This document shows positions 25,156 through 32,984 of a stretch of 64,000 nt of DNA, piece by piece. The DNA comes from Agrobacterium tumefaciens (GTDB lineage: Bacteria > Pseudomonadota > Alphaproteobacteria > Rhizobiales > Rhizobiaceae), in NCBI RefSeq assembly GCF_000834635.1, contig NZ_JXQV01000006.1, positions 188,501-252,500 on the forward strand, read 5' to 3'. A program made the position numbers and the translations under genes. A model generated the notes under the pieces. That model saw nothing but the letters and a program-made list of their open reading frames with translations. It did no database searches and had not been told where the DNA came from. Each line of letters begins with the position of its first letter. The stretch's first letter is position 1.

Positions 25156-26343
25156 CTAGAGTTTGACCCAGTTGCCGTTCTGCTTCGAAGAGGCGATGCA
25201 GGCCTCCACGAATGCCACGCCTTTGACGCCATCATCGATGGTCGGGTAGTGCACGGCGCTATCCAGTGCCGTGCCGTCGCGGCGCGCCTGAATGGCGTTG
25301 GCAGCTTCAGTGTAAATCGTGGCAAAGGCCTCGAGGTAGCCTTCCGGGTGACCGGATGGAATGCGGCTGACGCGACCGGCTGCGGCACCGGCACCGGCAC
25401 CACCACGGGTAATGAGCTGCTTCGGCTCACCCAGCTTCGTGAACCAGAGATAGTTCGGATCGGCCTGCGTCCACTCGATGCCAGCCTTGGTGCCATAGAT
25501 GCGCACCTTGAGGCCGTTTTCGTTGCCCACCGCAACCTGGCTGCACCACAGAAGGCCCTTGGCAGGTGCCTTGCCCTGTGCGGCCTTGAAGCGCAGCATC
25601 ACATGGGCATTGTCATCGAGACGACGGCCTTCCACGAAGGTGTGCACATCCGCTGCCAGCTCGTCGGCTTCAAGACCAGACATGAAGCAACCGAGATTAT
25701 AGGCGTGCGTGCCGATATCTCCCGTCGATCCACCTGCACCCGATTGCGCCGGGTCGGTGCGCCACACGGCCTGTTTGGCTCCGGTCTGTTCCACCGGTTC
25801 GGCCAGCCAATCCTGCGGATATTCCATCTGCACGAGGCGGATATCACCCAGCGCGCCGCTTTCCACCAGCTCGCGGGCGTGGCGTGCCATCGGGTAGCCG
25901 GTGTAATTATGCGTCAGAACGAAGAGAGCGTCCGCCTTGTCGGCAACCGCCTTGAGCTTCTTTGCATCTTCCAGATTGGAGGTAAGAGGCTTGTCGCAAA
26001 TGACATGGATACCACGTTCCAGAAAGGCCTTGGCCGCCGGATAATGCACATGGTTGGGTGTTACGATGGACACGGCCTGAATGCCATCTGGACGCGCCGC
26101 TTCCTTTTCCGCCATCTCCTCGTACGAGCCGTAGCAGCGGTCTTCGTCCAGACCCAGTTCCAGCCCGGATGCCTTGGATTTTTCAGGTGTGGAGGACAGA
26201 GCCCCCGCCACCAGTTCGAACCGGTTATCCAGCCGCGCTGCCATGCGGTGTACGCCGCCGATGAACGCGCCGGAGCCGCCGCCCACCATGCCCAGGCGAA
26301 TGCGCGCATTGGCCTTGTCGGTCGTTTTTCCTTCGATCGTCAT
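25156..26343 (-). CDS. Gfo/Idh/MocA family oxidoreductase
   Basis: 395 residues. Rossmann nucleotide-binding motif GMVGGGSGAFIGGVHR (18-33), VSIVTPNHVH, the catalytic-lysine motif CDKPLTSN (about 117-124, Lys of the EKP-like signature) and GSTGDIGTHAYNLGCF with the conserved Asp and His. These NAD(P)-dependent enzymes oxidise or reduce sugars and cyclitols. It follows the TIM-barrel isomerase gene by 15 bases and an alcohol dehydrogenase further upstream on the same strand; the three form an operon for sugar or polyol oxidation. The substrate is not evident. No transporter gene is linked. Confidence 0.87.
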   Translation of the reverse strand: MTIEGKTTDKANARIRLGMVGGGSGAFIGGVHRMAARLDNRFELVAGALSSTPEKSKASGLELGLDEDRCYGSYEEMAEKEAARPDGIQAVSIVTPNHVHYPAAKAFLERGIHVICDKPLTSNLEDAKKLKAVADKADALFVLTHNYTGYPMARHARELVESGALGDIRLVQMEYPQDWLAEPVEQTGAKQAVWRTDPAQSGAGGSTGDIGTHAYNLGCFMSGLEADELAADVHTFVEGRRLDDNAHVMLRFKAAQGKAPAKGLLWCSQVAVGNENGLKVRIYGTKAGIEWTQADPNYLWFTKLGEPKQLITRGGAGAGAAAGRVSRIPSGHPEGYLEAFATIYTEAANAIQARRDGTALDSAVHYPTIDDGVKGVAFVEACIASSKQNGNWVKL

Positions 26344-26358
26344 TGTGTCTCCTGCAAA

Positions 26359-27414
26359 TTACGAGAGGCCGAGCATGCGGCGGTTGGCGGCATCGTCGGT
26401 GCCTGAAGAGGCGAAGTCATCGAATGCCTTCTCGGTGACGCGAATAATGTGCGCCTTGACGAATTCGGCACCTTCTGCTGCGCCGTCTTCCGGGTGTTTC
26501 AGCGCGCATTCCCATTCAACTACCGCCCAGCCGGAGAAATCGTTGGCGGTCATCTTGGAGAAGACAGCGCCGAAATCCACCTGTCCATCGCCCAATGAGC
26601 GGAAGCGGCCAGCGCGGTTGACCCAACCCTGATATCCGCCATAAACGCCCTGACGGCCGGTCGGGTTGAACTCGGCATCCTTGACGTGGAACATCTTGAT
26701 CCGGTCTTTGTAGATGTCGATATTGTCTAGATAATCCAGGCATTGCAGCACGTAATGCGAGGGGTCATAGAGCATGTTGGCGCGGCTGTGGTTATTTACC
26801 CGCTCCAGGAACATTTCGAAGGTCACGCCGTCGTGCAGATCTTCGCCCGGATGGATTTCGTAGCAGACGTCAACGCCCTGCTCATCGGCGTAATCAAGGA
26901 TCGGCGTCCAGCGCTTAGCAAGCTCGTCAAAGGCGGCTTCCACCAAACCGGCGGGGCGCTGCGGCCATGGATAGATGAAGGGCCACGCCAATGCACCGGA
27001 GAAGGTCGCATGGGCATCGATGCCGAGATTGCGCGATGCTTTCAGCGCCATTTTCACCTGCTCGACGGCCCATTCCTGACGTGCCTTTGGATTGCCGCGC
27101 ACATGCGGTGCCGCAAAGCCATCAAAGGCCTCATCATAAGCCGGGTGCACCGCCACCAGCTGACCTTGCAGGTGGGTGGAAAGCTCGGTGATTTCAACGC
27201 CGTTCTGGCGCGCAACACCGGCCAGCTCGTCACAATAGTCCTTTGATTCGGCAGCTTTTTTAAGGTCAATCAACTGGCTGGCCCAAGTGGGAACCTGCAC
27301 GCCAAGATAGCCCTTTTCAGCCGCCCATTTGGTAATGCCATCCCAGGTGTTGAAGGGGGCAGCATCGCCTGCGAACTGACCGAGGAATAGACCCGGCCCT
27401 TTGATCGTCTTCAT
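26359..27414 (-). CDS. sugar phosphate isomerase/epimerase (AP endonuclease-like TIM barrel)
   Basis: About 351 residues with the xylose-isomerase-like TIM-barrel pattern of IolE/IolI proteins: ITELSTHLQGQ, VDVCYEIHPGEDLHD (Glu ligand), YDPSHYVLQ (Asp and His ligands), FHVKDAEF and VVEWECALK (final Glu). The start at 27414 has an excellent GGAGGAAGAATTC leader; the open frame runs 18 codons further upstream without one. An odd-centred palindrome TTGAAC-G-GTTCAA (27441-27453) lies in the 100-base gap before this gene and could be an operator. Middle gene of the polyol operon; probably an epimerase or dehydratase acting with the Gfo/Idh enzyme. Confidence 0.85.
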   Translation of the reverse strand: MKTIKGPGLFLGQFAGDAAPFNTWDGITKWAAEKGYLGVQVPTWASQLIDLKKAAESKDYCDELAGVARQNGVEITELSTHLQGQLVAVHPAYDEAFDGFAAPHVRGNPKARQEWAVEQVKMALKASRNLGIDAHATFSGALAWPFIYPWPQRPAGLVEAAFDELAKRWTPILDYADEQGVDVCYEIHPGEDLHDGVTFEMFLERVNNHSRANMLYDPSHYVLQCLDYLDNIDIYKDRIKMFHVKDAEFNPTGRQGVYGGYQGWVNRAGRFRSLGDGQVDFGAVFSKMTANDFSGWAVVEWECALKHPEDGAAEGAEFVKAHIIRVTEKAFDDFASSGTDDAANRRMLGLS

Positions 27415-27514
27415 GAATTCTTCCTCCTGCATCGATACAGTTGAACGGTTCAAGCCTCCGCCCGTCAACGGCGATCAAGCTAACCGCTGTTAAATTTCGT
27501 GCAACCCTGAATTC

Positions 27515-28585
27515 TCAGCCGGGCATGATAATTTGCATCTTGACCTCACCGGCGGGTGCCGAGGCGGCGATATCGAACGCCTTGATGCTGTCGTTGAAGT
27601 CGAAGGTGCGGGTAATTAGCGGCGCAACATCGATGGCACCGGATGCCAGCATATCGACGCAACGGCCAAACACATTGGCGTAACGGAAGACATGCTCGAC
27701 GCGGGCCTCACGAACCTGCGCCGCCACCATGTCATAGGCCACGAGCTTGGTCGGCATGCCGACAAAGACGACGGTGCCAGCGGGGCGCAGAGCCTCAAAC
27801 ACCCGTGAGATGGCCGCTTCTGCGCCAGAGCATTCGAAAATCACATCGGCACCCCAGCCGGAGGTCGATTTCAGCACCTTCTCGGCAAGGTTATCCTCGC
27901 GCACATTGACCGTTTCGACAGGACCGAGTGAGCGGGCCATATCGAGTTTCACGGGATCGACATCCGATACGATGACACGGGCGCAACCGGCGGCAAGCGC
28001 TGCCAGAACGGTGACGAGGCCGATGGGGCCGGCACCGATGACGACGGCGATATCGCCCGGCTTGACCTTGGCCTGCGTTGCCGCCTGAACACCAACGGCC
28101 AGCGGCTCCACCATCGCGCCTGCCGCAAAGGACACGTTGTCAGGCAGTTTGAACGTATAGGCGGCGGGATGCACGACGGATGCCCTGAGCACGCCATGCA
28201 CCGGCGGCGTTGCCCAGAAGCGCACGGCGGGATCGAGATTATAGTGGCCGATGCGGCTGGCGCGGCTGATGGGATCGGGAATGCCCGGTTCCATGCAAAC
28301 GCGGTCGCCAACGGAAAGGTTTGTTACGCCGGAACCCACCTCGGTCACCGTGCCGGAGGCCTCATGGCCGAGAATCATCGGCTCACGAACCACGAAATTG
28401 CCTATAGCGCCGTGGGTGTAATAATGCACGTCGCTGCCGCAAATGCCGACCGTGTGAATGGCGATGCGCACATCATTCGGTCCGACCTGTTCTTCCAGCG
28501 GGAAGGGCCGCAGCGAAAGCTTGCCCAATTCCTCGAGAACGAGCGCGCGCTCCTCACCCATGCCCGATATTCCTTGCGACTGCAT
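27515..28585 (-). CDS. zinc-dependent medium-chain alcohol dehydrogenase (xylitol/sorbitol dehydrogenase type)
   Basis: 356 residues. Catalytic zinc ligands are present: Cys in [11 protein letters not shown] and His-Glu in LGHEASGTV. The NAD-binding [10 protein letters not shown] (about 186-195) is intact and SDVDPVKLD carries the Asp that selects NAD over NADP. The structural-zinc lobe has lost all four Cys: the region reads [19 protein letters not shown]. That pattern is also seen in rhizobial D-xylulose reductase-like proteins. The enzyme likely oxidises a polyol such as xylitol or sorbitol. First gene of the operon, with AGGAGG 5 bases before the ATG. Confidence 0.88.
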   Translation of the reverse strand: MQSQGISGMGEERALVLEELGKLSLRPFPLEEQVGPNDVRIAIHTVGICGSDVHYYTHGAIGNFVVREPMILGHEASGTVTEVGSGVTNLSVGDRVCMEPGIPDPISRASRIGHYNLDPAVRFWATPPVHGVLRASVVHPAAYTFKLPDNVSFAAGAMVEPLAVGVQAATQAKVKPGDIAVVIGAGPIGLVTVLAALAAGCARVIVSDVDPVKLDMARSLGPVETVNVREDNLAEKVLKSTSGWGADVIFECSGAEAAISRVFEALRPAGTVVFVGMPTKLVAYDMVAAQVREARVEHVFRYANVFGRCVDMLASGAIDVAPLITRTFDFNDSIKAFDIAASAPAGEVKMQIIMPG

Positions 28586-28718
28586 GCGGTCCTCCTAGAC
28601 CTTAAACGTCCATTTGCGGTAACAAAACCGGGAACTGCATCAATAAGCAAGGTCGAAAAGAAACTTTTCCGACGCCTACCGGTTTGCCTGACTTGGATAT
28701 CAACCGGGAGGATGAGAC

Positions 28719-29411
28719 ATGTTAATGACGAGACGCGCCGTTATGGCCGCCACTGCAGCAACCGCTGCCGCCGCCACGCTTTCCGCTCCATCCATTGCAA
28801 AGGCCGCACTTCCGCTGAAACAGCCTGCTTTGCCTTTTGCCGAAGACGCTCTCGCCCCGCATATCTCCGCCAAGACAATTTCGTTGCACTATGGCAAGCA
28901 TCACAAGGCCTATTTCGACAAGCTGAACACGCTGGCGAAAGATACGCCCTATGCTGACATGGAGCTGTCGGAGATCGTCAAAAGCTCAGCCGGTAAGGCT
29001 GCTGACAAGAAGATTTTCAACAATGCGGCCCAGGCCTGGAATCATGTGGTGTACTGGGAGCAGTTCACTCCCGGCGGCCCGAACCGGCCCGATGGCAAGG
29101 CGGCCGATGAGCTCAACGCCACATTTGGCGACTACGGTAAGTTCATCGAGAAAGCCGTTGCCACATCTGATGAGGTTTTCGGTACCGGTTGGGTATGGCT
29201 GACCCGCGATGATGGCAACAAGCTGGCGCTGGTGGGATATGAGGATGGCAACAACCCTGTCGCCGTTGGCCGCCCTGCCTATCTCGGCATCGATATCTGG
29301 GAACACGCCTATTATGTGGATTATGAAAACCGCAAGCCTGAACACATCAAGGCCGTGCTGGAAATTCTGGTGAACTGGCGCATCGTGGGCGAGAAGATGT
29401 CAGCCGCATGA
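28719..29411 (+). CDS. exported Fe/Mn superoxide dismutase with Tat signal
   Basis: 230 residues. The N-terminus MTRRAVMAATAA... is a twin-arginine signal with a hydrophobic Ala-rich core and an AKA cleavage site near residue 29, so the folded enzyme should be exported to the periplasm. The catalytic domain has all four metal ligands: His in SLHYGKHHKAYF, His in AWNHVVYW, and Asp and His in DIWEHAYYVDY. It removes superoxide. Sequence alone does not settle Fe versus Mn. Strong ribosome binding site GGGAGGATGAGAC. A second, cytoplasmic SOD is expected elsewhere in the genome. Confidence 0.9.
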   Translation: MLMTRRAVMAATAATAAAATLSAPSIAKAALPLKQPALPFAEDALAPHISAKTISLHYGKHHKAYFDKLNTLAKDTPYADMELSEIVKSSAGKAADKKIFNNAAQAWNHVVYWEQFTPGGPNRPDGKAADELNATFGDYGKFIEKAVATSDEVFGTGWVWLTRDDGNKLALVGYEDGNNPVAVGRPAYLGIDIWEHAYYVDYENRKPEHIKAVLEILVNWRIVGEKMSAA

Positions 29412-29438
29412 GGTACTAACTTCTCGGCACGCATCAAG

Positions 29439-29462
29439 GGCGCGGTTTTACCGCGCCTTTTC
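29439..29462 (+). terminator. terminator of the superoxide dismutase gene
   Basis: Stem GGCGCGG/CCGCGCC, loop TTTTA, followed by TTTTCGTTTT, 27 bases after the stop codon. It also lies just past the end of the convergent phosphatase gene. Confidence 0.8.
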
Positions 29463-29465
29463 GTT

Positions 29466-30200
29466 TTACTCGGCATGCATGACGCTGATCGTGCCATCAC
29501 GCGCAAGCCTTGCGGCAGATAGCCGGCCCGTCATGAAGGCGCCGGTATCGACATTCAGGCGGTTGTCTGAAAGGGCCACTGTTCGTACAGGTGTATGACC
29601 ATGGACGGTGAGAAACAGGTTGTCCGCGCCTGAACCGACCTGGTCTTTTGGCCGTATCCATAAAAGATGCTTGTCCTCCTGCCGTTGCAAGGGGACGCCA
29701 TTCACCACGCCCGCATGGACAAAGCAGAACCCCGGGACGGCCAGAAGCGATGGCAATTCGGTGAGAAACGCCACATGGCTTGCCGGAATGGCCTCCTGCA
29801 CCAGGGCCTTCAGCCTGCGCCGGTCTTCCGGCAGTTCCGAAATGCCATAGGAGCGCAAGGTTTCCACACCGCCAAATTGCAGCCAGAGGTGATCCAGACG
29901 CGGATCACCCAAGAAATCTAGCATCGTCGCTTCATGGTTGCCTGCAAGGCAGAAGCGTTCGATATCGCCCGTCATTGGTTTCATCAGCTCATCGATGACC
30001 CCGCGGGATTTCGGGCCGCGATCAACATAGTCACCCAGCATCACGATCCATTTCGAGCCATGCTGCTGGGCAGCATCGCTCAGGATCTTGTGTTGCAGCC
30101 GCTCCAGTTGGTCGAGACAACCATGCACATCACCAACCGCATAGATGACATCGGGCCTTTCGTGCGAAAACAGCTTCCGGCGCATTTCGGTGGCTGGCAT
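29466..30200 (-). CDS. PPP-type metallophosphatase (serine/threonine phosphatase family)
   Basis: About 244 residues. The full PPP signature is present: GDVHGC (near 23-28), GDYVDRGPKS (near 55-64), GNHE, and later His-containing HAGV and HGHTPV motifs that complete the two-metal site. Bacterial members dephosphorylate Ser/Thr/Tyr phosphoproteins or dinucleotide tetraphosphates; the actual substrate is unknown. The ATG at 30200 is chosen because the homology begins shortly after; the AAGGA upstream is 13 bases away, rather far, and a second ATG 15 bases downstream is possible. Confidence 0.82.
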   Translation of the reverse strand: MPATEMRRKLFSHERPDVIYAVGDVHGCLDQLERLQHKILSDAAQQHGSKWIVMLGDYVDRGPKSRGVIDELMKPMTGDIERFCLAGNHEATMLDFLGDPRLDHLWLQFGGVETLRSYGISELPEDRRRLKALVQEAIPASHVAFLTELPSLLAVPGFCFVHAGVVNGVPLQRQEDKHLLWIRPKDQVGSGADNLFLTVHGHTPVRTVALSDNRLNVDTGAFMTGRLSAARLARDGTISVMHAE

Positions 30201-30361
30201 GGTGAGCGGAACGTCCTTGCGGTGATGGATGGGTGCGAATATTAGTATGCAGGTATGAACCATTATACTTAACGCCACATTACGATGACCAAGACGGGCG
30301 ATCGACCTGCAATAGAGGGACGACCGCGTGTCCAGAGAGCAATAGCAACGAGCCAGCACCC

Positions 30362-31018
30362 ATGATGGATGATCTGTTTGCAGCATTGGAGAATGAAAAG
30401 CCGTCTCGCGAGATGATGGCTGAGGGGGCTTGGCTGCTACATAGGTCTGCTTCTAGCGTCGCGGGGCAATTGTTGCGGGATATCGACAGCATTTCTGCAG
30501 CAGCGCCCTTTCGGCACATGGTCACGCCGGGTGGTTTCTCCATGTCTGTTGCCATGACCAATTGTGGGGAATTTGGGTGGGTGACGGACCGCAGGGGATA
30601 TCGATATCAGGCGACAGACCCTGAAGGCGCAAAGCCTTGGCCGGCAATGCCGCAGAGTTTCATGGCGCTGGCGCTGAGCGCGGCGACAGAGGCGGGCTAT
30701 CCTGATTTCGTGCCCAATGCCTGCCTGATCAATCGCTATGAGCCGGGCGCGAAAATGTCTTTGCATCAGGATAAGGACGAGAAGGATTTCAGCAATCCCA
30801 TTGTTTCCGTATCCCTCGGCTTAGCCGCCACATTTCAGTTTGGTGGCCTCAACAGGGCTGATCCTGTGCGCAAATTCATTCTCAGCCATGGCGATGTGGT
30901 TGTCTGGGGTGGCCCGTCGCGTCTGTTCTTTCACGGCATCCTGCCTTTGAAGAAAGGGGTGCATGATGAAGCGGGCTCTGTGCGGTATAATCTGACGTTT
31001 CGATACGCCGCAGCGTAA
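30362..31018 (+). CDS. alkB: alpha-ketoglutarate-dependent DNA repair dioxygenase AlkB
   Basis: 218 residues, matching E. coli AlkB (216). Iron ligands His135 and Asp137 in LHQDKDE and His191 in RLFFHGI correspond to His131, Asp133 and His187 of E. coli. RYNLTFR supplies the two 2-oxoglutarate-binding Arg residues. The substrate-binding segment NACLINRYEPGAKMSLHQD is well kept. It reverses methyl damage (1-methyladenine, 3-methylcytosine) in single-stranded DNA and RNA. The ATG at 30362 (or the next codon, also ATG) is preferred because upstream sequence is unlike the family. It is not next to ada as in E. coli. Confidence 0.94.
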   Translation: MMDDLFAALENEKPSREMMAEGAWLLHRSASSVAGQLLRDIDSISAAAPFRHMVTPGGFSMSVAMTNCGEFGWVTDRRGYRYQATDPEGAKPWPAMPQSFMALALSAATEAGYPDFVPNACLINRYEPGAKMSLHQDKDEKDFSNPIVSVSLGLAATFQFGGLNRADPVRKFILSHGDVVVWGGPSRLFFHGILPLKKGVHDEAGSVRYNLTFRYAAA

Positions 31019-31165
31019 TGTGCTTTTTCGCGCTCGCCGTTAACCAGCTGTAGTGACTCAACTGTTAACTGTGTTTGGTAATAGTGCGGCGTGGGGCCGA
31101 TGGATTTACCTGTCGTTTCCTAAATCCGCTTAGCGTTCAACTATAACGCAAGATCGGAAACGACG

Positions 31166-32920
31166 ATGAATACTTTGCATAAGCCTAACATGGCATATAC
31201 ACTTGATAAGCAAGGCGAACTCAGCGCCAAGCTGACAGCTGCGCATGCAAAGATCGAAAAGCGCTTTCTCGATGGTGGCGCGGTGCTCGTCTCCGTTATG
31301 GAAATTCTGGGCAACCTTACAGGCATTCTCGACGGCATGACCGGCACGCTGAACGGCAAGTCCGTGGAAAACAATATCAAGGGTTTCCACAACACCATCA
31401 ACGATCTCGCGCAACTGCCAAAGACCGAGGAAAACCGCCAGGCCGGGTTCCAGTCGCTGGCCGATATGTGTGCCTCAACGGGCGGCCATATCGATGATAT
31501 CTCCGAAACCATTCGCTACCTCAAGACCTTTGCCATCACGGTGAAAATCACCGGTGCCGGTCTTTCCGAATTTGCCGGTTTTGCCGATGAAATCCGCGAG
31601 CGAATTCAATCCGGTACCGATGAAGTGGGGCGCTTTGCCAAGAACCTTGGCGTCATGCGCATGCAATTGATCAAGGCGCTGTCGTTCTCTTCGGGAACGA
31701 AGGCGGATTTTGACGACACGATCCCGCAGATCATCAAGGGTCTCAACGAAAACTCCACCCGCATTGCCCAGCAGCAGCAGGAAATGGCCGATACCGCCGC
31801 GCAGGCCAAGAAAATTGCCCAGGCCATTCAGGGCAAGATCGGAACGGTTCTGTCTCTGTTGCAGATTGGCGATATCACGCGCCAGCGCATTGAGCATATC
31901 CAAAGCATGCTGGAAGCACTGGATGATTTTACCGCTTCGCCCGAAGGCAAGACGCTCGACCACAATGAAAATGTGATCCTGCGCGAAGCCGTGCTGCAAA
32001 TGGCCAGCGCACAGATGGACGAAACGGCGTCCGATTTCCAGCGTGATTGTGCCAAGATCTTCACAAGCATTTCCAGCTTCGCCGATGATGCCGCACGCAT
32101 TCTTTCCCTGCGCGATGAGCTGGTGGACAAGACGAAAAACAGCGACAGCAACGTGCTGGCACTGATGGAGCAGGGCATTACCGAAGCCTGCGATCTGGTG
32201 GCCCGCGTGCAGGAAAGCAGCGCAGAAGCCGACGAAGTGGTCGAATCGGTCACGAACAGCGCGCAGGAATTGTCGCGCGGCATTGAGATCCTGCGATCCA
32301 TCAAGATCGACATTCACTACATGGCGTTGAACTCGAACCTTCGCTGCTCGAAACTGGGCGACGCTGGTCGCTCCGTCAACGTGGTCAGCGGTGAAATGCG
32401 CGTGTTTGCGGGCAAGCTGGAAACGCCAGCCGACGCCATTGTGGACGAGTTGCATCGCGTTGAAACCACAACGAAGGAACTGGCCCAGCAGGGACGCGGG
32501 CTTTCCGGCGATCTGGCTGCCCCGCTGAACGAAGCATTGTCGACCATTCGCGAGGCGAAGACGCAGATGGAATCCGGCATCGATGCGCTGGCTGAAGAAG
32601 GCCAGGCGGTGTTTAGCCGCATTAGTTCTGCCGTCGTCAGCCTCGATTTCGAAAGCGAACTCGGTGACACCTTCAAGCAATGCTGCGAGATTGCAGCGCA
32701 GATGCCACAGGGCTTCAACGCCGATGTGTCTGGCTTTGCCGACAAGATCAACCCGTTCACGAGCCGGGTGTTCAAGCTTTACACCATGTCCCAGGAACGC
32801 GATATTCACCTGCGCTTCCTGCCAGCCAATGCTTCTTCATCCAGCTCAGCACCTGCTGCTGCAAGCCATTCAACGGCCGCTGCCGACGATGATGACCTCT
32901 TTGCCGACGCACTTTTCTAG
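31166..32920 (+). CDS. soluble chemoreceptor-like coiled-coil protein, divergent signalling tip
   Basis: 584 residues, almost wholly helical with heptad-like repeats, no signal peptide, no membrane segment and no HAMP domain. Residues about 376-410 read SIKIDIHYMALNSNLRCSKLG followed by DAGRSVNVVSGEMRVFAG in two parts, which lines up with the conserved hairpin tip of methyl-accepting chemotaxis proteins (ALNAAxEAARAGExGRGFAVVAxEVR). The Ala-Leu-Asn core and GR...VV..E.R are kept, but the receptor Glu and Arg used in trimer contacts become Arg and Lys. The C-terminus is a Ser/Ala-rich linker and an acidic DDDDLFADALF tail. Role in chemotaxis or another array is unproven. No che genes are adjacent. 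Confidence 0.6.
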   Translation: MNTLHKPNMAYTLDKQGELSAKLTAAHAKIEKRFLDGGAVLVSVMEILGNLTGILDGMTGTLNGKSVENNIKGFHNTINDLAQLPKTEENRQAGFQSLADMCASTGGHIDDISETIRYLKTFAITVKITGAGLSEFAGFADEIRERIQSGTDEVGRFAKNLGVMRMQLIKALSFSSGTKADFDDTIPQIIKGLNENSTRIAQQQQEMADTAAQAKKIAQAIQGKIGTVLSLLQIGDITRQRIEHIQSMLEALDDFTASPEGKTLDHNENVILREAVLQMASAQMDETASDFQRDCAKIFTSISSFADDAARILSLRDELVDKTKNSDSNVLALMEQGITEACDLVARVQESSAEADEVVESVTNSAQELSRGIEILRSIKIDIHYMALNSNLRCSKLGDAGRSVNVVSGEMRVFAGKLETPADAIVDELHRVETTTKELAQQGRGLSGDLAAPLNEALSTIREAKTQMESGIDALAEEGQAVFSRISSAVVSLDFESELGDTFKQCCEIAAQMPQGFNADVSGFADKINPFTSRVFKLYTMSQERDIHLRFLPANASSSSSAPAAASHSTAAADDDDLFADALF

Positions 32921-32958
32921 GCCGGAAAGACTGAATTAAGCGGGCAATTCCAGATCGA

Positions 32959-32984
32959 AAAATGCGGCCGAGGGCCGCATTTTT
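32959..32984. terminator. bidirectional terminator
   Basis: 11-bp stem AAAATGCGGCC/GGCCGCATTTT with a 3-base loop, flanked by A and T runs, between the receptor-like gene and the convergent ABC-F gene. Confidence 0.85.

Noticed and set aside
25072-26406. 444-codon plus-strand frame opposite the Gfo/Idh gene
   Set aside because: Mirror of a coding region; composition is Arg/His-rich and no domain is visible.
31475-32809. 444-codon minus-strand frame opposite the receptor-like gene
   Set aside because: The plus-strand product has heptad structure and a receptor-like tip; the antisense translation has no motif and no ribosome binding site.
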